DNA of 64,000 bases from Psychrobacter sp. P11F6. Its GTDB lineage: Bacteria > Pseudomonadota > Gammaproteobacteria > Pseudomonadales > Moraxellaceae. The translations under genes were made by a program, and so were the position numbers. The notes under the pieces were generated by a model. That model was not told where the DNA came from and did not search any database. It was given only the letters and a program-made list of their open reading frames with translations. How positions within the stretch are numbered: position 1 is the stretch's first letter; the number at the start of each line of letters is the position of its first letter. This document shows positions 26,313-35,701 of the stretch, one piece after another. The stretch covers positions 2,108,001 through 2,172,000 of the forward strand of contig NZ_CM003594.1 in assembly GCF_001435295.1 (NCBI RefSeq), written 5' to 3'.

Positions 26313-27221
26313 CTATTTGAAAAACAGTGCATTGGATTCAACCGTGTTCGAACAAACCTCATGTGCCAACGCAACAAACGCCTTGGTAGCAGCGCTCTGA
26401 TACGCGCCTTTTCGTTGTAGTAATACCGCTGTACGCTGGAGCAAAGACGGCGCTAAGGTAATCGCCACCAGCTCATCATAATTATGAGCGATGTTGGAAG
26501 GTAATAAGGTGGTCAGTTGGGTATGGCGAACCATTTCGATCACTGCGCTGAGCGAATTTGCCTCCATCAGTACGTTTGGCGCAATGTCATGCTGGCGACA
26601 ATAATGCTCAATCTGTTCGCGCGTGGCAAATTCGCGGCTCAGCAATACCAGTGACTGCGCGTTTAGCGTTGGCAAATCAATCGCCGCTTGCTTGGCAAGA
26701 GGGTGATGTTTACTAACAACCAGTGCGAGCGTCTCTATCAGCAAGGTTTGTGTATCGATATCGGCAGACTGCACATCTTCAAAAGCAATACCCACATCAA
26801 ACTCATCATCGAGTATTTGCTTTTCCATCTGCTCCTGTGACATCTCCTGCACGCTTAGCGTGAGGCTCGGATAACGAGTATGAAATGCTTTGATTAAAGG
26901 TCCAAGCAAATACGTGGTAAAGGTAGGCGTAATCGCAATCCGCAACGCACCGCGACTGAGATCCTGCACATCGTGAATGGCGCGCCGTCCTTCCTCCAAA
27001 TCCTGCAAGGCTCTATGGGCATAGCGCGCATAGACGTCACCGGCATCGGTCAATGTGACACGGCGACCAGAGCGATCAAATAAAGTCGCGCCTAGACCTT
27101 CTTCCAACTGTTTAATCTGCTGTGATAACGCCGGCTGTGACACGTACAAAGACGCTGCTGCTTGGGTAAAGCTTTGGTGCTCTGCCACTGCCAAGAAATA
27201 CTTAATGTGCCGAAGAATCAT
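26313..27221 (-). CDS. cynR: LysR-family regulator CynR
   Basis: The 302-residue protein has the LysR helix-turn-helix (HIKYFLAVAEHQSFTQAAASLYVSQPALSQQ) and an effector domain. Sequence style and position identify it as CynR. It is divergent from cynT-cynS with 138 bases between the starts, as in E. coli, where CynR activates the cyn genes with cyanate as effector. An ATAAG...CTTAT inverted pair in that gap could be part of its binding region, but I cannot delimit it. Confidence 0.87.
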   Translation of the reverse strand: MILRHIKYFLAVAEHQSFTQAAASLYVSQPALSQQIKQLEEGLGATLFDRSGRRVTLTDAGDVYARYAHRALQDLEEGRRAIHDVQDLSRGALRIAITPTFTTYLLGPLIKAFHTRYPSLTLSVQEMSQEQMEKQILDDEFDVGIAFEDVQSADIDTQTLLIETLALVVSKHHPLAKQAAIDLPTLNAQSLVLLSREFATREQIEHYCRQHDIAPNVLMEANSLSAVIEMVRHTQLTTLLPSNIAHNYDELVAITLAPSLLQRTAVLLQRKGAYQSAATKAFVALAHEVCSNTVESNALFFK

Positions 27222-27359
27222 GGGTCATCTCGTGTGGATTAGGGATTGATCAAGGTTTTCTCATAAGTAATTATTATCGACATCATAATATACTAGTATT
27301 TTACCTTATAACGATAGCGGCGTATCATTCCTTTCATCAACTACACAGAGACCAACGCG

Positions 27360-28022
27360 ATGAAAGATATTATTGAAGGTTTTCTAAAATTTCACAGTGA
27401 CGCCTATCCTAAGCGCGCCGATTTATTCAAAAATTTGGCGACCAAACAAAACCCGCGCACGCTGTTTATTTCTTGTTCAGACAGCCGCTTAGTGCCCGAG
27501 CTTGTTACTCAACACGAACCCGGTGGTCTGTTTGTGATTCGCAATGCGGGCAACATTGTGCCTTCTTATGGTCCTGAGCCTGGTGGTGTATCGGCGTCAG
27601 TTGAGTACGCCGTTACCGCTTTAAAAGTCACGGATGTGGTGATTTGCGGGCACTCAGACTGCGGCGCAATGACCGCCATTGCTAATTGCACCTGCATGGA
27701 TCATATGCCAGCGGTAGGCAGCTGGCTACGCTACGCTGACTCAGCACGGGTGGTCAATGAAGCCCGTGAACATGACAGTGATAGCGAGCGGGTCGCCTCT
27801 ATGGTTCGTGAAAATGTCATCGCTCAAATCGAAAATATCAAAACCCATCCTTCGATACGTTTGGCGCTAAGAGAAAATCGTTTGGCACTACATGGCTGGG
27901 TTTACGATATCGAGTCCGGTGATATCGATGCCTTAGATGGCGTGACCAATGAATTTGTCTCATTGGCCACGCACACTGAGGTTCGCGCTTATCCGATATC
28001 GCCACTTGCAGTCGCCGTTTAG
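27360..28022 (+). CDS. cynT: Beta-class carbonic anhydrase CynT
   Basis: The 220-residue enzyme interconverts CO2 and bicarbonate, keeping bicarbonate available for cyanase. Zinc ligands are visible: Cys39 in FISCSDSR, His98 and Cys101 in CGHSDCGAM, with the Asp41-Arg43 dyad. The length is standard. AGACCAACGCG precedes the start. It is followed after 115 bases by cynS on the same strand, and the two are likely one transcript controlled by the divergent CynR. Confidence 0.95.
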   Translation: MKDIIEGFLKFHSDAYPKRADLFKNLATKQNPRTLFISCSDSRLVPELVTQHEPGGLFVIRNAGNIVPSYGPEPGGVSASVEYAVTALKVTDVVICGHSDCGAMTAIANCTCMDHMPAVGSWLRYADSARVVNEAREHDSDSERVASMVRENVIAQIENIKTHPSIRLALRENRLALHGWVYDIESGDIDALDGVTNEFVSLATHTEVRAYPISPLAVAV

Positions 28023-28136
28023 CGTGTCATGACAAGTTATTACCGATATTAATAAACCAGCACAAACCTAATTAACCCCTATGATTCGCAAGAGTCATTA
28101 GCCCAATAACCACTAACAATCTTAAAAGGTATTATT

Positions 28137-28607
28137 ATGATTCAGTCTCAAGTGAGCAACACCGCACGCCAAACATTAACGGATACCATCATTGCTGCCA
28201 AAGCGGCAAAAAATCTCTCCTTTGAGCAAATCGCTTCAGGAACAGGCTTGAGTGATGTCTTTGTCACTGCCGCTTTACTAGGTCAGCATCCGCTACCTGC
28301 TGATGCCGCCCAAAAAGTTGGTGAAACTTTAGGACTTGATGAGGACGCCATCGCGTTACTACAATGCATTCCATCACGAGGCAGCGTTGGTAGTGAGATT
28401 CCTACTGACCCGACAATTTACCGTTTTTATGAGATGATGCAGGTATATGGCACCACGCTAAAAGCCTTGGTTCATGAGCAATTTGGTGATGGTATCATCA
28501 GTGCCATTAATTTCAAAATGGATATCAAAAAAGTGGCTGATCCTGAAGGTGGTGACCGCGCAGTGATTACTCTAGATGGTAAGTTCCTACCGTTCAAACC
28601 TTTTTAA
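28137..28607 (+). CDS. cynS: Cyanase (cyanate hydratase) CynS
   Basis: The 156-residue enzyme converts cyanate and bicarbonate to ammonia and two CO2. Catalytic residues fall at Arg96, Glu99 and Ser122, the same numbers as in E. coli. An N-terminal helical domain ([24 protein letters not shown]) and the C-terminal [14 protein letters not shown] complete the decamer-forming fold. A clear AAAAGGTATTATT site precedes the start. A terminator follows, so the transporter downstream may have its own promoter. Confidence 0.97.
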   Translation: MIQSQVSNTARQTLTDTIIAAKAAKNLSFEQIASGTGLSDVFVTAALLGQHPLPADAAQKVGETLGLDEDAIALLQCIPSRGSVGSEIPTDPTIYRFYEMMQVYGTTLKALVHEQFGDGIISAINFKMDIKKVADPEGGDRAVITLDGKFLPFKPF

Positions 28608-28660
28608 ATGATGCATTAAATAGCAGTTTAATCAGCGGTTTTTAAAAGTAGCACTTATTG

Positions 28661-28700
28661 AAAAAGTCGACGTTCGGCATATAGTGACGTCGGCTTTTTT
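28661..28700 (+). terminator. Rho-independent terminator after cynS
   Basis: GTCGACGT pairs with ACGTCGGC (one G-U pair) and runs into TTTTTT. It lies between cynS and the CynX-like gene. Confidence 0.75.
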
Positions 28701-28759
28701 GGCGACTCAGGCGGTGATTTTTTGGTACTGCCTTTCTTAATACGGATTTTATATTATTC

Positions 28760-29971
28760 ATGAGTACCGATCATATCTCCTCCACGGCGCGTTCGTCGAT
28801 ACTGACCTTGTTGTTTCCTATGCTGGTGATTGCTGGGTTGGCGATGACGCTGCGCCCAACGATCACTTCTACTGGTCCGTTGCTGACAGAGATTCGCCTA
28901 AGCACAGGTATGGGTTTGCAAGCCGCCTCTTTATTGGTGGTGCTGCCGATGCTGTGTATGGGTATATTTCCGCTACTGTTGCCTTGGATTGGGCGACGAT
29001 TTAGTGAAAGCGCGTGGATCACAGGCGGTCTGTTTTCGATTGCCTTAGCGGGTTTATGGCGCTTGTGGTTAGATACTGGAGGGACGCTAATTGCCAGTGC
29101 CTTAGTAGGCGGCACGGGTATCGCCATCGTGCAAGCAATGGCACCTGGTGTAGTTAAGCGTTGGTATCCTGCGCGTGTACCACTTGCTATGGGCGTTTAC
29201 TCTGCTGCACTGATGACTGGTGGCGGGGTTGCCGCTATCTTGAGTCCGGTAGTCGCTCAACATTACGGCAGTTGGCAATCCGGTTTGGGTATTTGGCTGA
29301 TAGTGCCAGTTTGTGCCCTCGTGCTGTGGTGGCGGCGCCCCTCTGAGCAGATAGAAAATCGAGACGATGGGGTAAAAATCAACTTTTTTGGCAATCGCCG
29401 TGCTTGGCTATTGGCAAGTTATTTTGGTCTGGCAAACGCCGGATATGCTTGTATGATTGCATGGTTGCCAAGCTATGCGCAGACTTTGGGCTGGAGCGCG
29501 CAAAATAGTGGCGAGCTGATCGGTATCATGACGATTTTTCAGGTCGTTGGTGCTCTGGTTATTCCAATGTTGTCCGCTCATCGTCTCGACCGCCGACCTT
29601 GGTTGTTTTTTGCCGTAGGCATACAAATCGCTGGATTTATAGGTTTGATTACCATGCCGACAGCTTTGCTCATCTTGTGGATTGCCTTGATTGGCTGTGG
29701 TCTTGGTGCCTGCTTTTCATTGACACTGACCGTCGCGTTAGATCATTTGTCAAAACCCAAACTCGCTGGGGCACTGGCAGCATTTGTCCAAGGCATTGGC
29801 TTTATTATTACCGCCATCGCGCCTTATATCGCAGGTGTGCTACGCGAGTCGATTGGCAGTTTTCAAGCGGTTTGGTGGATGCTATTGATCAGCCTTATCG
29901 GTATGCTGTTTGTCACCATCAAGTTTGCCCCAGCAAGTTATCATCAGGCAATTAGCTTGTCTAAGCTTTGA
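28760..29971 (+). CDS. cynX: CynX-like MFS transporter
   Basis: The 403-residue, twelve-helix protein belongs to the CynX/NimT branch of the MFS, with ALRPTITSTGP-like N-terminal sequence (TLRPTI), AWLPSYAQTLGWS in the middle and GCGLGACFSLTLTVALDH late. Its position after cynT-cynS supports cyanate or a related anion as substrate, though CynX function is unproven even in E. coli. It is a paralogue of the product at 975-2138. The start is less certain because no strong ribosome-binding site is visible before ATG 28760. Confidence 0.85.
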   Translation: MSTDHISSTARSSILTLLFPMLVIAGLAMTLRPTITSTGPLLTEIRLSTGMGLQAASLLVVLPMLCMGIFPLLLPWIGRRFSESAWITGGLFSIALAGLWRLWLDTGGTLIASALVGGTGIAIVQAMAPGVVKRWYPARVPLAMGVYSAALMTGGGVAAILSPVVAQHYGSWQSGLGIWLIVPVCALVLWWRRPSEQIENRDDGVKINFFGNRRAWLLASYFGLANAGYACMIAWLPSYAQTLGWSAQNSGELIGIMTIFQVVGALVIPMLSAHRLDRRPWLFFAVGIQIAGFIGLITMPTALLILWIALIGCGLGACFSLTLTVALDHLSKPKLAGALAAFVQGIGFIITAIAPYIAGVLRESIGSFQAVWWMLLISLIGMLFVTIKFAPASYHQAISLSKL

Positions 29972-30041
29972 TTAAGGCGTATTGAGTCACGTCATGCGAT
30001 ATTCAAAACAACCTCAAGGATTAACTATGAAAGGATTGATT

Positions 30042-30587
30042 ATGAAAAAACTCGTTATCTATGCCGCGCTTGCAACTTCACTGTTGTCCATCTCCGCGTG
30101 TGCCAACACCTCACACTCACAGTATCAAGTTCAAGCAATTAAACCAAACGTAATAACTCAAGGAGCAGAGATGGCAACCATTCCATTATTGACTGGCGAG
30201 ATGGCACAAAACATGGTGAATGCCGCTGCATTAGAAGCCAAAAACAACAATTTGATGGTATCTGTGACCGTCGTTGATGCCTCTGGACAAACCTTAGCAG
30301 TGCTCAGAGATCACCGCGCTGGCGTGCATACCGTGCGTGCCAGTTATAAAAAAGCCTATACCGCAAACTCACAAAAAAGAGAAACGGCGGTCATCGCAAA
30401 AGGCATCAAAGACGGCACGATTCCTGAAGACCTACGCTATCTGGATGAAAACATCCTTATCTTAGATGGCGGCGTACCCATTTATATCGATGGTATCGTA
30501 GTCGGTGGTATCGGGGTGGGCGGCGCACATGGCAGCGAAGATGTACACATCGCCAAAGCAGGTCTAAAAGCATTAGAGCAGCATTAG
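30042..30587 (+). CDS. GlcG/HbpS-family lipoprotein
   Basis: The protein has a lipoprotein signal ([20 protein letters not shown]) and a GlcG/HbpS domain: [26 protein letters not shown], then [19 protein letters not shown] and a glycine-rich C-terminus with GGVPIY and [17 protein letters not shown]. HbpS-type members bind haem or small ligands outside the cytoplasm; GlcG itself has no clear role. The start is taken at 30042, with AAGGA at good spacing. An alternative ATG at 30027 has an equally good copy of the same AAGGATT motif. A hairpin follows it. Confidence 0.8.
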   Translation: MKKLVIYAALATSLLSISACANTSHSQYQVQAIKPNVITQGAEMATIPLLTGEMAQNMVNAAALEAKNNNLMVSVTVVDASGQTLAVLRDHRAGVHTVRASYKKAYTANSQKRETAVIAKGIKDGTIPEDLRYLDENILILDGGVPIYIDGIVVGGIGVGGAHGSEDVHIAKAGLKALEQH

Positions 30588-30684
30588 CGCGGGCTAAAGT
30601 TTTAAGACAAATATTCCACATATTAGGCTGTTTGAAAATTGATAAGCCTGCCTGTCCTTATGTTTATCGTTACTTCTATAAAAG

Positions 30685-30723
30685 CAGAAGGAGAGAAACC
30701 ATCTAATGATTTCTCTCCTTCTG
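30685..30723. terminator. Strong 14-bp hairpin, probable terminator
   Basis: CAGAAGGAGAGAAA pairs perfectly with TTTCTCTCCTTCTG around an 11-base loop. There is no long T run, so the terminator role is likely but not certain. It lies between convergent genes. Confidence 0.55.
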
Positions 30724-30754
30724 AAATGCGCCATTAAAGTAGCCCATGTCTTAA

Positions 30755-30808
30755 TCTAGCCATTTTTAGCCCATATAGATGCCTCAATTAAATTGAGGAC
30801 ATACTCTA
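30755..30808. mobile_element. Half MITE (one terminus) at the end of the phosphonatase gene
   Basis: TAGCCATTTTTAGCCCAT and then ATTGAGGACATACTCTA match the complement of the left end of the MITE copies at 18317 and 36736. The terminal CTA (30806-30808) supplies the TAG stop of the gene on the minus strand. The other half of the element is missing. Confidence 0.65.
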
Positions 30809-31552
30809 GATCAATGCCGCTAAATCCGTGAGCTGCTCAAGCACGACATCTGGTGAATATTTCTCCAGTTGCACATGGGTTTGAGCACCAGTAAGCACCC
30901 CAACACATAGACCACAATGGGCGTTTCTGCCTTCTTCGATATCGATACCGCTGTCCCCTGCTTTCAGTACCTGTTGCGAATGCTCAACCCCAAACTTGTC
31001 CATAGCAAGGGTAATCATATCTGGTGCAGGACGACCATTGTGCACATCATCCGCTGTAATCAAAGCATCAATATCACGACCCACTGACCATCCTAAAAGG
31101 GTCAATATCTTATTGGCAGTCTGAATATCGTAGCCGGTATTTAGCACGACTTTTCTACCTGACTGCTTTAACTGATTGAAAAAGTCTAGCATACCATCGA
31201 AGGTTGCTACCGTGTCCTTGGTATAGGCTGATGCCAACGCGGATTTAAACGTATTAAAGGCAGCATCCGTCCATTTTTCACTATCAGCGGTCGCGGTATT
31301 GTCATTTTTGCATACTTCATTGAGTATATCGCTAATGGCTTGTCGCTTTTCTTTGCCAGCCCCAAACTCTAAACACACCTCTAGATTAACCTGAATGTCT
31401 GTTTGACCAACCTGTTGTAGGGTGTGATTGATCGCATCACATACGGTCTTATAAACCAAATTGTTTTCATTGACGGTCGTGCCTGCCATATCAAAGACAC
31501 ACAGTTTGATCGCGTCGAATGGCGCTTTGATACGATGAATATCTGTATTCAT
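30806..31552 (-). CDS. Phosphonatase-like HAD hydrolase (PhnX-like)
   Basis: The 248-residue HAD enzyme has the nucleophile motif FDMAGTT (Asp21) and a cap segment GAGKEKRQAI. Lys67 or Lys69 in that segment could be the Schiff-base lysine of phosphonatases. Motif II is at NTGY and the acidic motif at AGDSGIDIEEG. Phosphonoacetaldehyde hydrolases split phosphonoacetaldehyde into acetaldehyde and phosphate. It overlaps the upstream FAD oxidoreductase gene by one base (TAATG), so translation is coupled. The match is to the PhnX-like group (TIGR03351-type) found next to aminoethylphosphonate importers, not to classical PhnX. Its stop codon lies in a MITE end. Confidence 0.82.
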   Translation of the reverse strand: MNTDIHRIKAPFDAIKLCVFDMAGTTVNENNLVYKTVCDAINHTLQQVGQTDIQVNLEVCLEFGAGKEKRQAISDILNEVCKNDNTATADSEKWTDAAFNTFKSALASAYTKDTVATFDGMLDFFNQLKQSGRKVVLNTGYDIQTANKILTLLGWSVGRDIDALITADDVHNGRPAPDMITLAMDKFGVEHSQQVLKAGDSGIDIEEGRNAHCGLCVGVLTGAQTHVQLEKYSPDVVLEQLTDLAALI

Positions 31553-32694
31553 TATTTTGACTCCAATACTAAATTAATTAACTCTTCACCAAAGGCAAAT
31601 CCCGTTGATGCGCCTGTGCCGCTTGTGATGGTACCGATGGCAACTCCTGATTCTGGTGATGCTTTAAACACGACATTGTCGGCACTTGGATAGACCCCTA
31701 ACCAGTGCTGAGTGATGTCTACCTCACCGATATCCATGACTTTTTTGAACTCGTTGATGATTAAGTTATCTTGATAAGTGTCTCTAAAGGGCAGCTCTTT
31801 ATCACAGTAATCATGACTGTCACCAATGATAAGTGAGCCATCCGCTGATTGAACAACGATTAAGTGTACGCCAGCCTTGCGTTCAGCAGCTTGGGTGTCA
31901 TCTAGTAAGCTGATAAGCGCACGGGCTTCTGGTAGCTGGGCAAACCCATCATAACGAGCAAAACTCAGATCTGACATGACAGCAGCATTTAGTTTGAACG
32001 CTTGCCTTGGCATCACGCGCATCATATTGAGGGTACAGAGTTTGGCATCAGACTGCGCTAAAATATCAGGATATAAGCCCTGTAAATCTGCCCCAGGACA
32101 GATCACACAATGCGCCGTATGTAATGTCCCTCGACTGGTATGAACAGTGGGCAAGTCAACCACCTGAACCGTGGTTTTGTTATAAAAATCCACGCCATGC
32201 ACTTGTGCTAACCAGTCCGCCAATTTGCCAATCGCGGTATTTGACTCGACTCTCAGCTCGTGCGGGCTATATAAAACGCCCAAACCTGTTCTAAGATAAG
32301 GCGTCTGCTCCTGTATTTCTGATTGGCTCAATAAGCGACAGGACTCGCCCATTTCATTCTTCAAAAATGCTTCGGCAACGCTCATCGCTTCAGGGCGCTG
32401 AACCAGCATGTGCAGACCGGTATGCTCAACCTTGATACCGGCTTTTGGCGCGATATCCGCCCAGATATTGCGTGAGTGCATGGCACGTTGCCAATGTTCA
32501 CCGCTACGCTGACCACTAACCGTCACAAAGCCAAAGTTACGAATCGAGGCATCTTTATTCTGTGCTTCACGCTCTACCAGCGCCACTTTCAGCCCTTTTT
32601 TTACGGCAGCATAAGCGCTGGCAAGACCAACGATACCGCCCCCAACGACGACCACATCATACTGTTTATTTGATAATTTACTTGTCCCTATCAT
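31552..32694 (-). CDS. FAD-dependent oxidoreductase of phosphonate loci (TIGR03364-type)
   Basis: The 380-residue DAO-family flavoprotein has the dinucleotide motif VVVVGGGIVGLASAYAA (from residue 14), the NFGFVTVSGQ motif and late GTITSGTGASTGFAFGEEL. It matches the oxidoreductases found next to PhnX-like hydrolases and aminoethylphosphonate importers. It probably oxidises an amino- or N-methylaminoethylphosphonate to phosphonoacetaldehyde, which the downstream hydrolase then splits. No PhnW transaminase is visible, so this enzyme may replace it. It is translationally coupled to the hydrolase. Confidence 0.82.
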   Translation of the reverse strand: MIGTSKLSNKQYDVVVVGGGIVGLASAYAAVKKGLKVALVEREAQNKDASIRNFGFVTVSGQRSGEHWQRAMHSRNIWADIAPKAGIKVEHTGLHMLVQRPEAMSVAEAFLKNEMGESCRLLSQSEIQEQTPYLRTGLGVLYSPHELRVESNTAIGKLADWLAQVHGVDFYNKTTVQVVDLPTVHTSRGTLHTAHCVICPGADLQGLYPDILAQSDAKLCTLNMMRVMPRQAFKLNAAVMSDLSFARYDGFAQLPEARALISLLDDTQAAERKAGVHLIVVQSADGSLIIGDSHDYCDKELPFRDTYQDNLIINEFKKVMDIGEVDITQHWLGVYPSADNVVFKASPESGVAIGTITSGTGASTGFAFGEELINLVLESK

Positions 32695-32835
32695 AGCTTT
32701 TTTCTTCTTTATGATTGATTACAAATGATACTCAATTTATGTTTTAGCGGCTCAATCCATGTTTTAAGGATTTCACTAGCCAATGAAATAGTGCATTTGA
32801 ACAATGACTACTCATCACGGTTTTTATGGATTCAT

Positions 32836-33840
32836 TTACGGTTCAGTTTGTCCATGGAAAAACGCTCTGTGCTTGTCTAGCAGCTCAGCCGTCAGTGGCT
32901 CGCCGTACGTTTTACTGTTTTTTATTTGATTGTCAGGAGCGACTGTTTCACCGTCATAAATCACATTTGGGTATATCGTTAATAATTTTGGACGCGCATT
33001 TTTAACAATGATTTCAGCCATTTTCATCGCATTTGGATTGGTGTTCTCGCCTTTATCAATAACGGCTACCGATTCCGTTAGCGTATAATTTCCTTCACTT
33101 GGGTCAACATAATCAATGGGCAAGCCTTGTGCTTTGTTTGCGATTGCTTGATGACGCAAGCCAAAACCAATCGGCACCTCACCTGCCATCACTTTTTTGA
33201 TCGGACCTGAGCCTGACAACTCCAAGTTTGGACCCGCATTGGTGCGGATATCGTTCATAATTTTCTGCCCTTCAGCGCCCATTCCATAAGTAGCGGTGAC
33301 GTCTTGAATAAAGAGCCAACCTGTCGATGAGCCATTAGGATCCACCATCGCAATTTTATTTTTGTAGATCGGGTTTGCCAAATCCTTGGCACTGGTTGGT
33401 CTGGGCAGATTTTGCGCCGCCATCTCTTTTGTGTTTAAAATAATAGCGCCCGTAAAGCCCAGTATTGGTGCATAGTAATTTGGGACCGCCACTTGCGGGT
33501 CAACGTCAAAGGTCAATTCTTTAAACATAGGATGCTTGGCTTGGGCGCTTTCTAAGTAGAACGAGCTCATCGTCACCATATCAGCCTCTGTATTATCGCC
33601 TTCTGCCAGCAAACGCCCACCCAACTCCCCTGTCCCAAAAGACTGAAAGACATACTGACCTTCATAGCCTGCTTCGTCTAAAACCTCTTGGATGACCTCG
33701 ACCGCTTCTTCGTCGGCATTGCTATAAATGACCACTTCTTCGACGTTGCTAGAAGCACCTCCTTCCGACTCAGGTGAACTACAACCTGCTAAGACGATCC
33801 CACACGCGAAACTTGCCACTAACGTTTTAAATAAAAACAT
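32836..33840 (-). CDS. 2-Aminoethylphosphonate-type ABC binding lipoprotein
   Basis: The 334-residue extracellular solute-binding protein has a lipoprotein signal (FACGIVLAGC, Cys19) and the fold of iron/spermidine-type binding proteins: VVIYSNADEEAVEVIQEVLD opens the domain, with FQSFGTGELGGRLLAEGDN and DPNGSSTGWLFIQD later. Those motifs are characteristic of the putative aminoethylphosphonate-binding group. It lies in a row with an ABC permease, an ATPase and two phosphonate enzymes, all on the minus strand. The 140-base gap to the oxidoreductase shows no strong terminator. The ligand is inferred from context. Confidence 0.85.
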   Translation of the reverse strand: MFLFKTLVASFACGIVLAGCSSPESEGGASSNVEEVVIYSNADEEAVEVIQEVLDEAGYEGQYVFQSFGTGELGGRLLAEGDNTEADMVTMSSFYLESAQAKHPMFKELTFDVDPQVAVPNYYAPILGFTGAIILNTKEMAAQNLPRPTSAKDLANPIYKNKIAMVDPNGSSTGWLFIQDVTATYGMGAEGQKIMNDIRTNAGPNLELSGSGPIKKVMAGEVPIGFGLRHQAIANKAQGLPIDYVDPSEGNYTLTESVAVIDKGENTNPNAMKMAEIIVKNARPKLLTIYPNVIYDGETVAPDNQIKNSKTYGEPLTAELLDKHRAFFHGQTEP

Positions 33841-33942
33841 TATTTGTCCTATTATTTGTTGAGGTTTTAATAATGAAAAAGTTGTTGCTTAAAATATAAA
33901 ACGAAAATAAGTCTTATCAATGCGCTTGACCGATGAGTAAGA

Positions 33943-35637
33943 CTAAGAAGACGTTGGTACCACCATTGACTTAGGTTTTTTCTTGGTTTTTATTGCCGTT
34001 GTACCAGAGAGCCTTTTGCTATAAATATGACGGACAATAGCAAACAACATCAGTGCGCCAATATTAGTCAGCAATATCATTAGTGACAGGATAAAAATCT
34101 CATCGAAGCGCGCAAAGTGCTGTAGCTCGACTATCTTGGTGGTGAGTACCATGGTTTTGGCACCTGAAATAAAGATAACCGCGCTAATCGTCACCATGGC
34201 ACTGATAAAATAGAATGAAGCGACTTCAATCAGCGTAAAAAACGAATTGGGCACGACGATGCGGCGTAACGATGTAAACCATGAGTCACCCAACAGACCA
34301 GCCGTCGTCTCCCAGCCCAAATTCATTTTAGACAGTGCGTTTTTACTCATTAAATAAGGCGTGGCAAAGTAATGAATGATGTTGCTAATCACGATGATAA
34401 AAATAGTATTGGCGACCGCCGACCCCGAAAACACCATCAAATAGGCAATACCTACGACCATTCCAGGCACCGTATTGGTTACCAATGCTGAGCTTTCAAT
34501 ACTGAATTTACCCAGTTTAAACAGGCTTGAGCGCTCGTATAACAGGGCTGAAAAATACGTAATCAAGGTGCCAAACACCGCCGTTAATACCGCCACAAGT
34601 AATGAGTTTTTATAGACCCGCATCAGATTGGCAGACTCTAAAGCCTCGCTGACAATCTCGGTGGTGAAGACCATCTGATAAGGCCATGACTTAATCCATG
34701 GGATAATGAATATCACGGCGAATACCAGTAACAGTGAGGCTAAAATCACACTCGATAACACCGCCAAAACACGGTCTTTGATTTTTGAGGTGGGCAGATC
34801 AATCATTTCAACTGAGTCATAGCGCACATTGAAGCGTGCCACGTACCATAGTATGGCGATGCTTAGGATGGATGGCACCAGCATAAATAACGCAACCACT
34901 GCCCCTTTTTCGAATGACGGTGACGCGCCTAAGATTTGGGTATAAAGCTCAGTGGCGATGACGCTATATTGCCCCCCAATCGACGCTGGAATACCAAAGT
35001 CTGTAAAGGCTAAAAAGAAACATTGAATCATCGCTGCTGCAAAGGTACCGATTAGAGGGCGCACCACAGTCATATCAAACTGGCGATAAGGAGAGTCTCC
35101 CATCAACTCTGATACAACGACGAACTTTTTGTCCAAATACTGGAACGTATTGTTCAATAATAAAAAAGCAATGGGCAAGGTATAAATGGTATAACCAAGC
35201 CACATGCCATAAAAGCCATATATGTCCTCAAACAGCTGAAAGCCAAGAATCTGAGTAAGCAAGCCTTGTTTACCAAAAGTATAAATAATGGCAAAGCCGT
35301 AGGTTACGGTTGGCAACAACATAGGAAATAATGCCGCCAGCTTAATAAATTGTTTAAAACTTTTGGGCAAATTGGTCCAATGCACGGTATAAGCCAAAAT
35401 AAAGCCCAAAAACGTCGCGCTAAGCGCACTCATCGTCGCCACAAAAAAGCTGTTTTGCATGGTCTGCAAAAAGCCATCACTGCTCAAAATACTGGTGTAG
35501 TTTTCTAGCCCTAATGCATCACCGACATTCAAAGACAGTGCCAGCAGTTTGACTAATGGCACAAACATAAACATGACGAATAAAACAGCAACGAATAGCC
35601 AAATTGCTTTTATGAGGGGTGAATTGCTCAATTTCAT
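33943..35637 (-). CDS. Phosphonate-type ABC permease, two-domain fusion
   Basis: The 564-residue inner-membrane protein has about twelve helices in two BPD_transp_1 domains. Each carries an EAA-type loop for docking the ATPase: ELMGDSPYRQFDMTVVRPL near residue 190 and GLLGDSWFTSLRRIVVPNS near 445. A fused permease of this type is normal for the putative 2-aminoethylphosphonate importers and iron(III) relatives. It sits between the ATPase and the binding-protein genes, 65 and 100 bases from each. It probably forms the importer with both. Confidence 0.87.
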   Translation of the reverse strand: MKLSNSPLIKAIWLFVAVLFVMFMFVPLVKLLALSLNVGDALGLENYTSILSSDGFLQTMQNSFFVATMSALSATFLGFILAYTVHWTNLPKSFKQFIKLAALFPMLLPTVTYGFAIIYTFGKQGLLTQILGFQLFEDIYGFYGMWLGYTIYTLPIAFLLLNNTFQYLDKKFVVVSELMGDSPYRQFDMTVVRPLIGTFAAAMIQCFFLAFTDFGIPASIGGQYSVIATELYTQILGASPSFEKGAVVALFMLVPSILSIAILWYVARFNVRYDSVEMIDLPTSKIKDRVLAVLSSVILASLLLVFAVIFIIPWIKSWPYQMVFTTEIVSEALESANLMRVYKNSLLVAVLTAVFGTLITYFSALLYERSSLFKLGKFSIESSALVTNTVPGMVVGIAYLMVFSGSAVANTIFIIVISNIIHYFATPYLMSKNALSKMNLGWETTAGLLGDSWFTSLRRIVVPNSFFTLIEVASFYFISAMVTISAVIFISGAKTMVLTTKIVELQHFARFDEIFILSLMILLTNIGALMLFAIVRHIYSKRLSGTTAIKTKKKPKSMVVPTSS

Positions 35638-35701
35638 AAATATCCAAGACGATCAAATGGTCAAATACGGTCATTCACGGCATTTTTATTTTTAATCAAT
35701 A

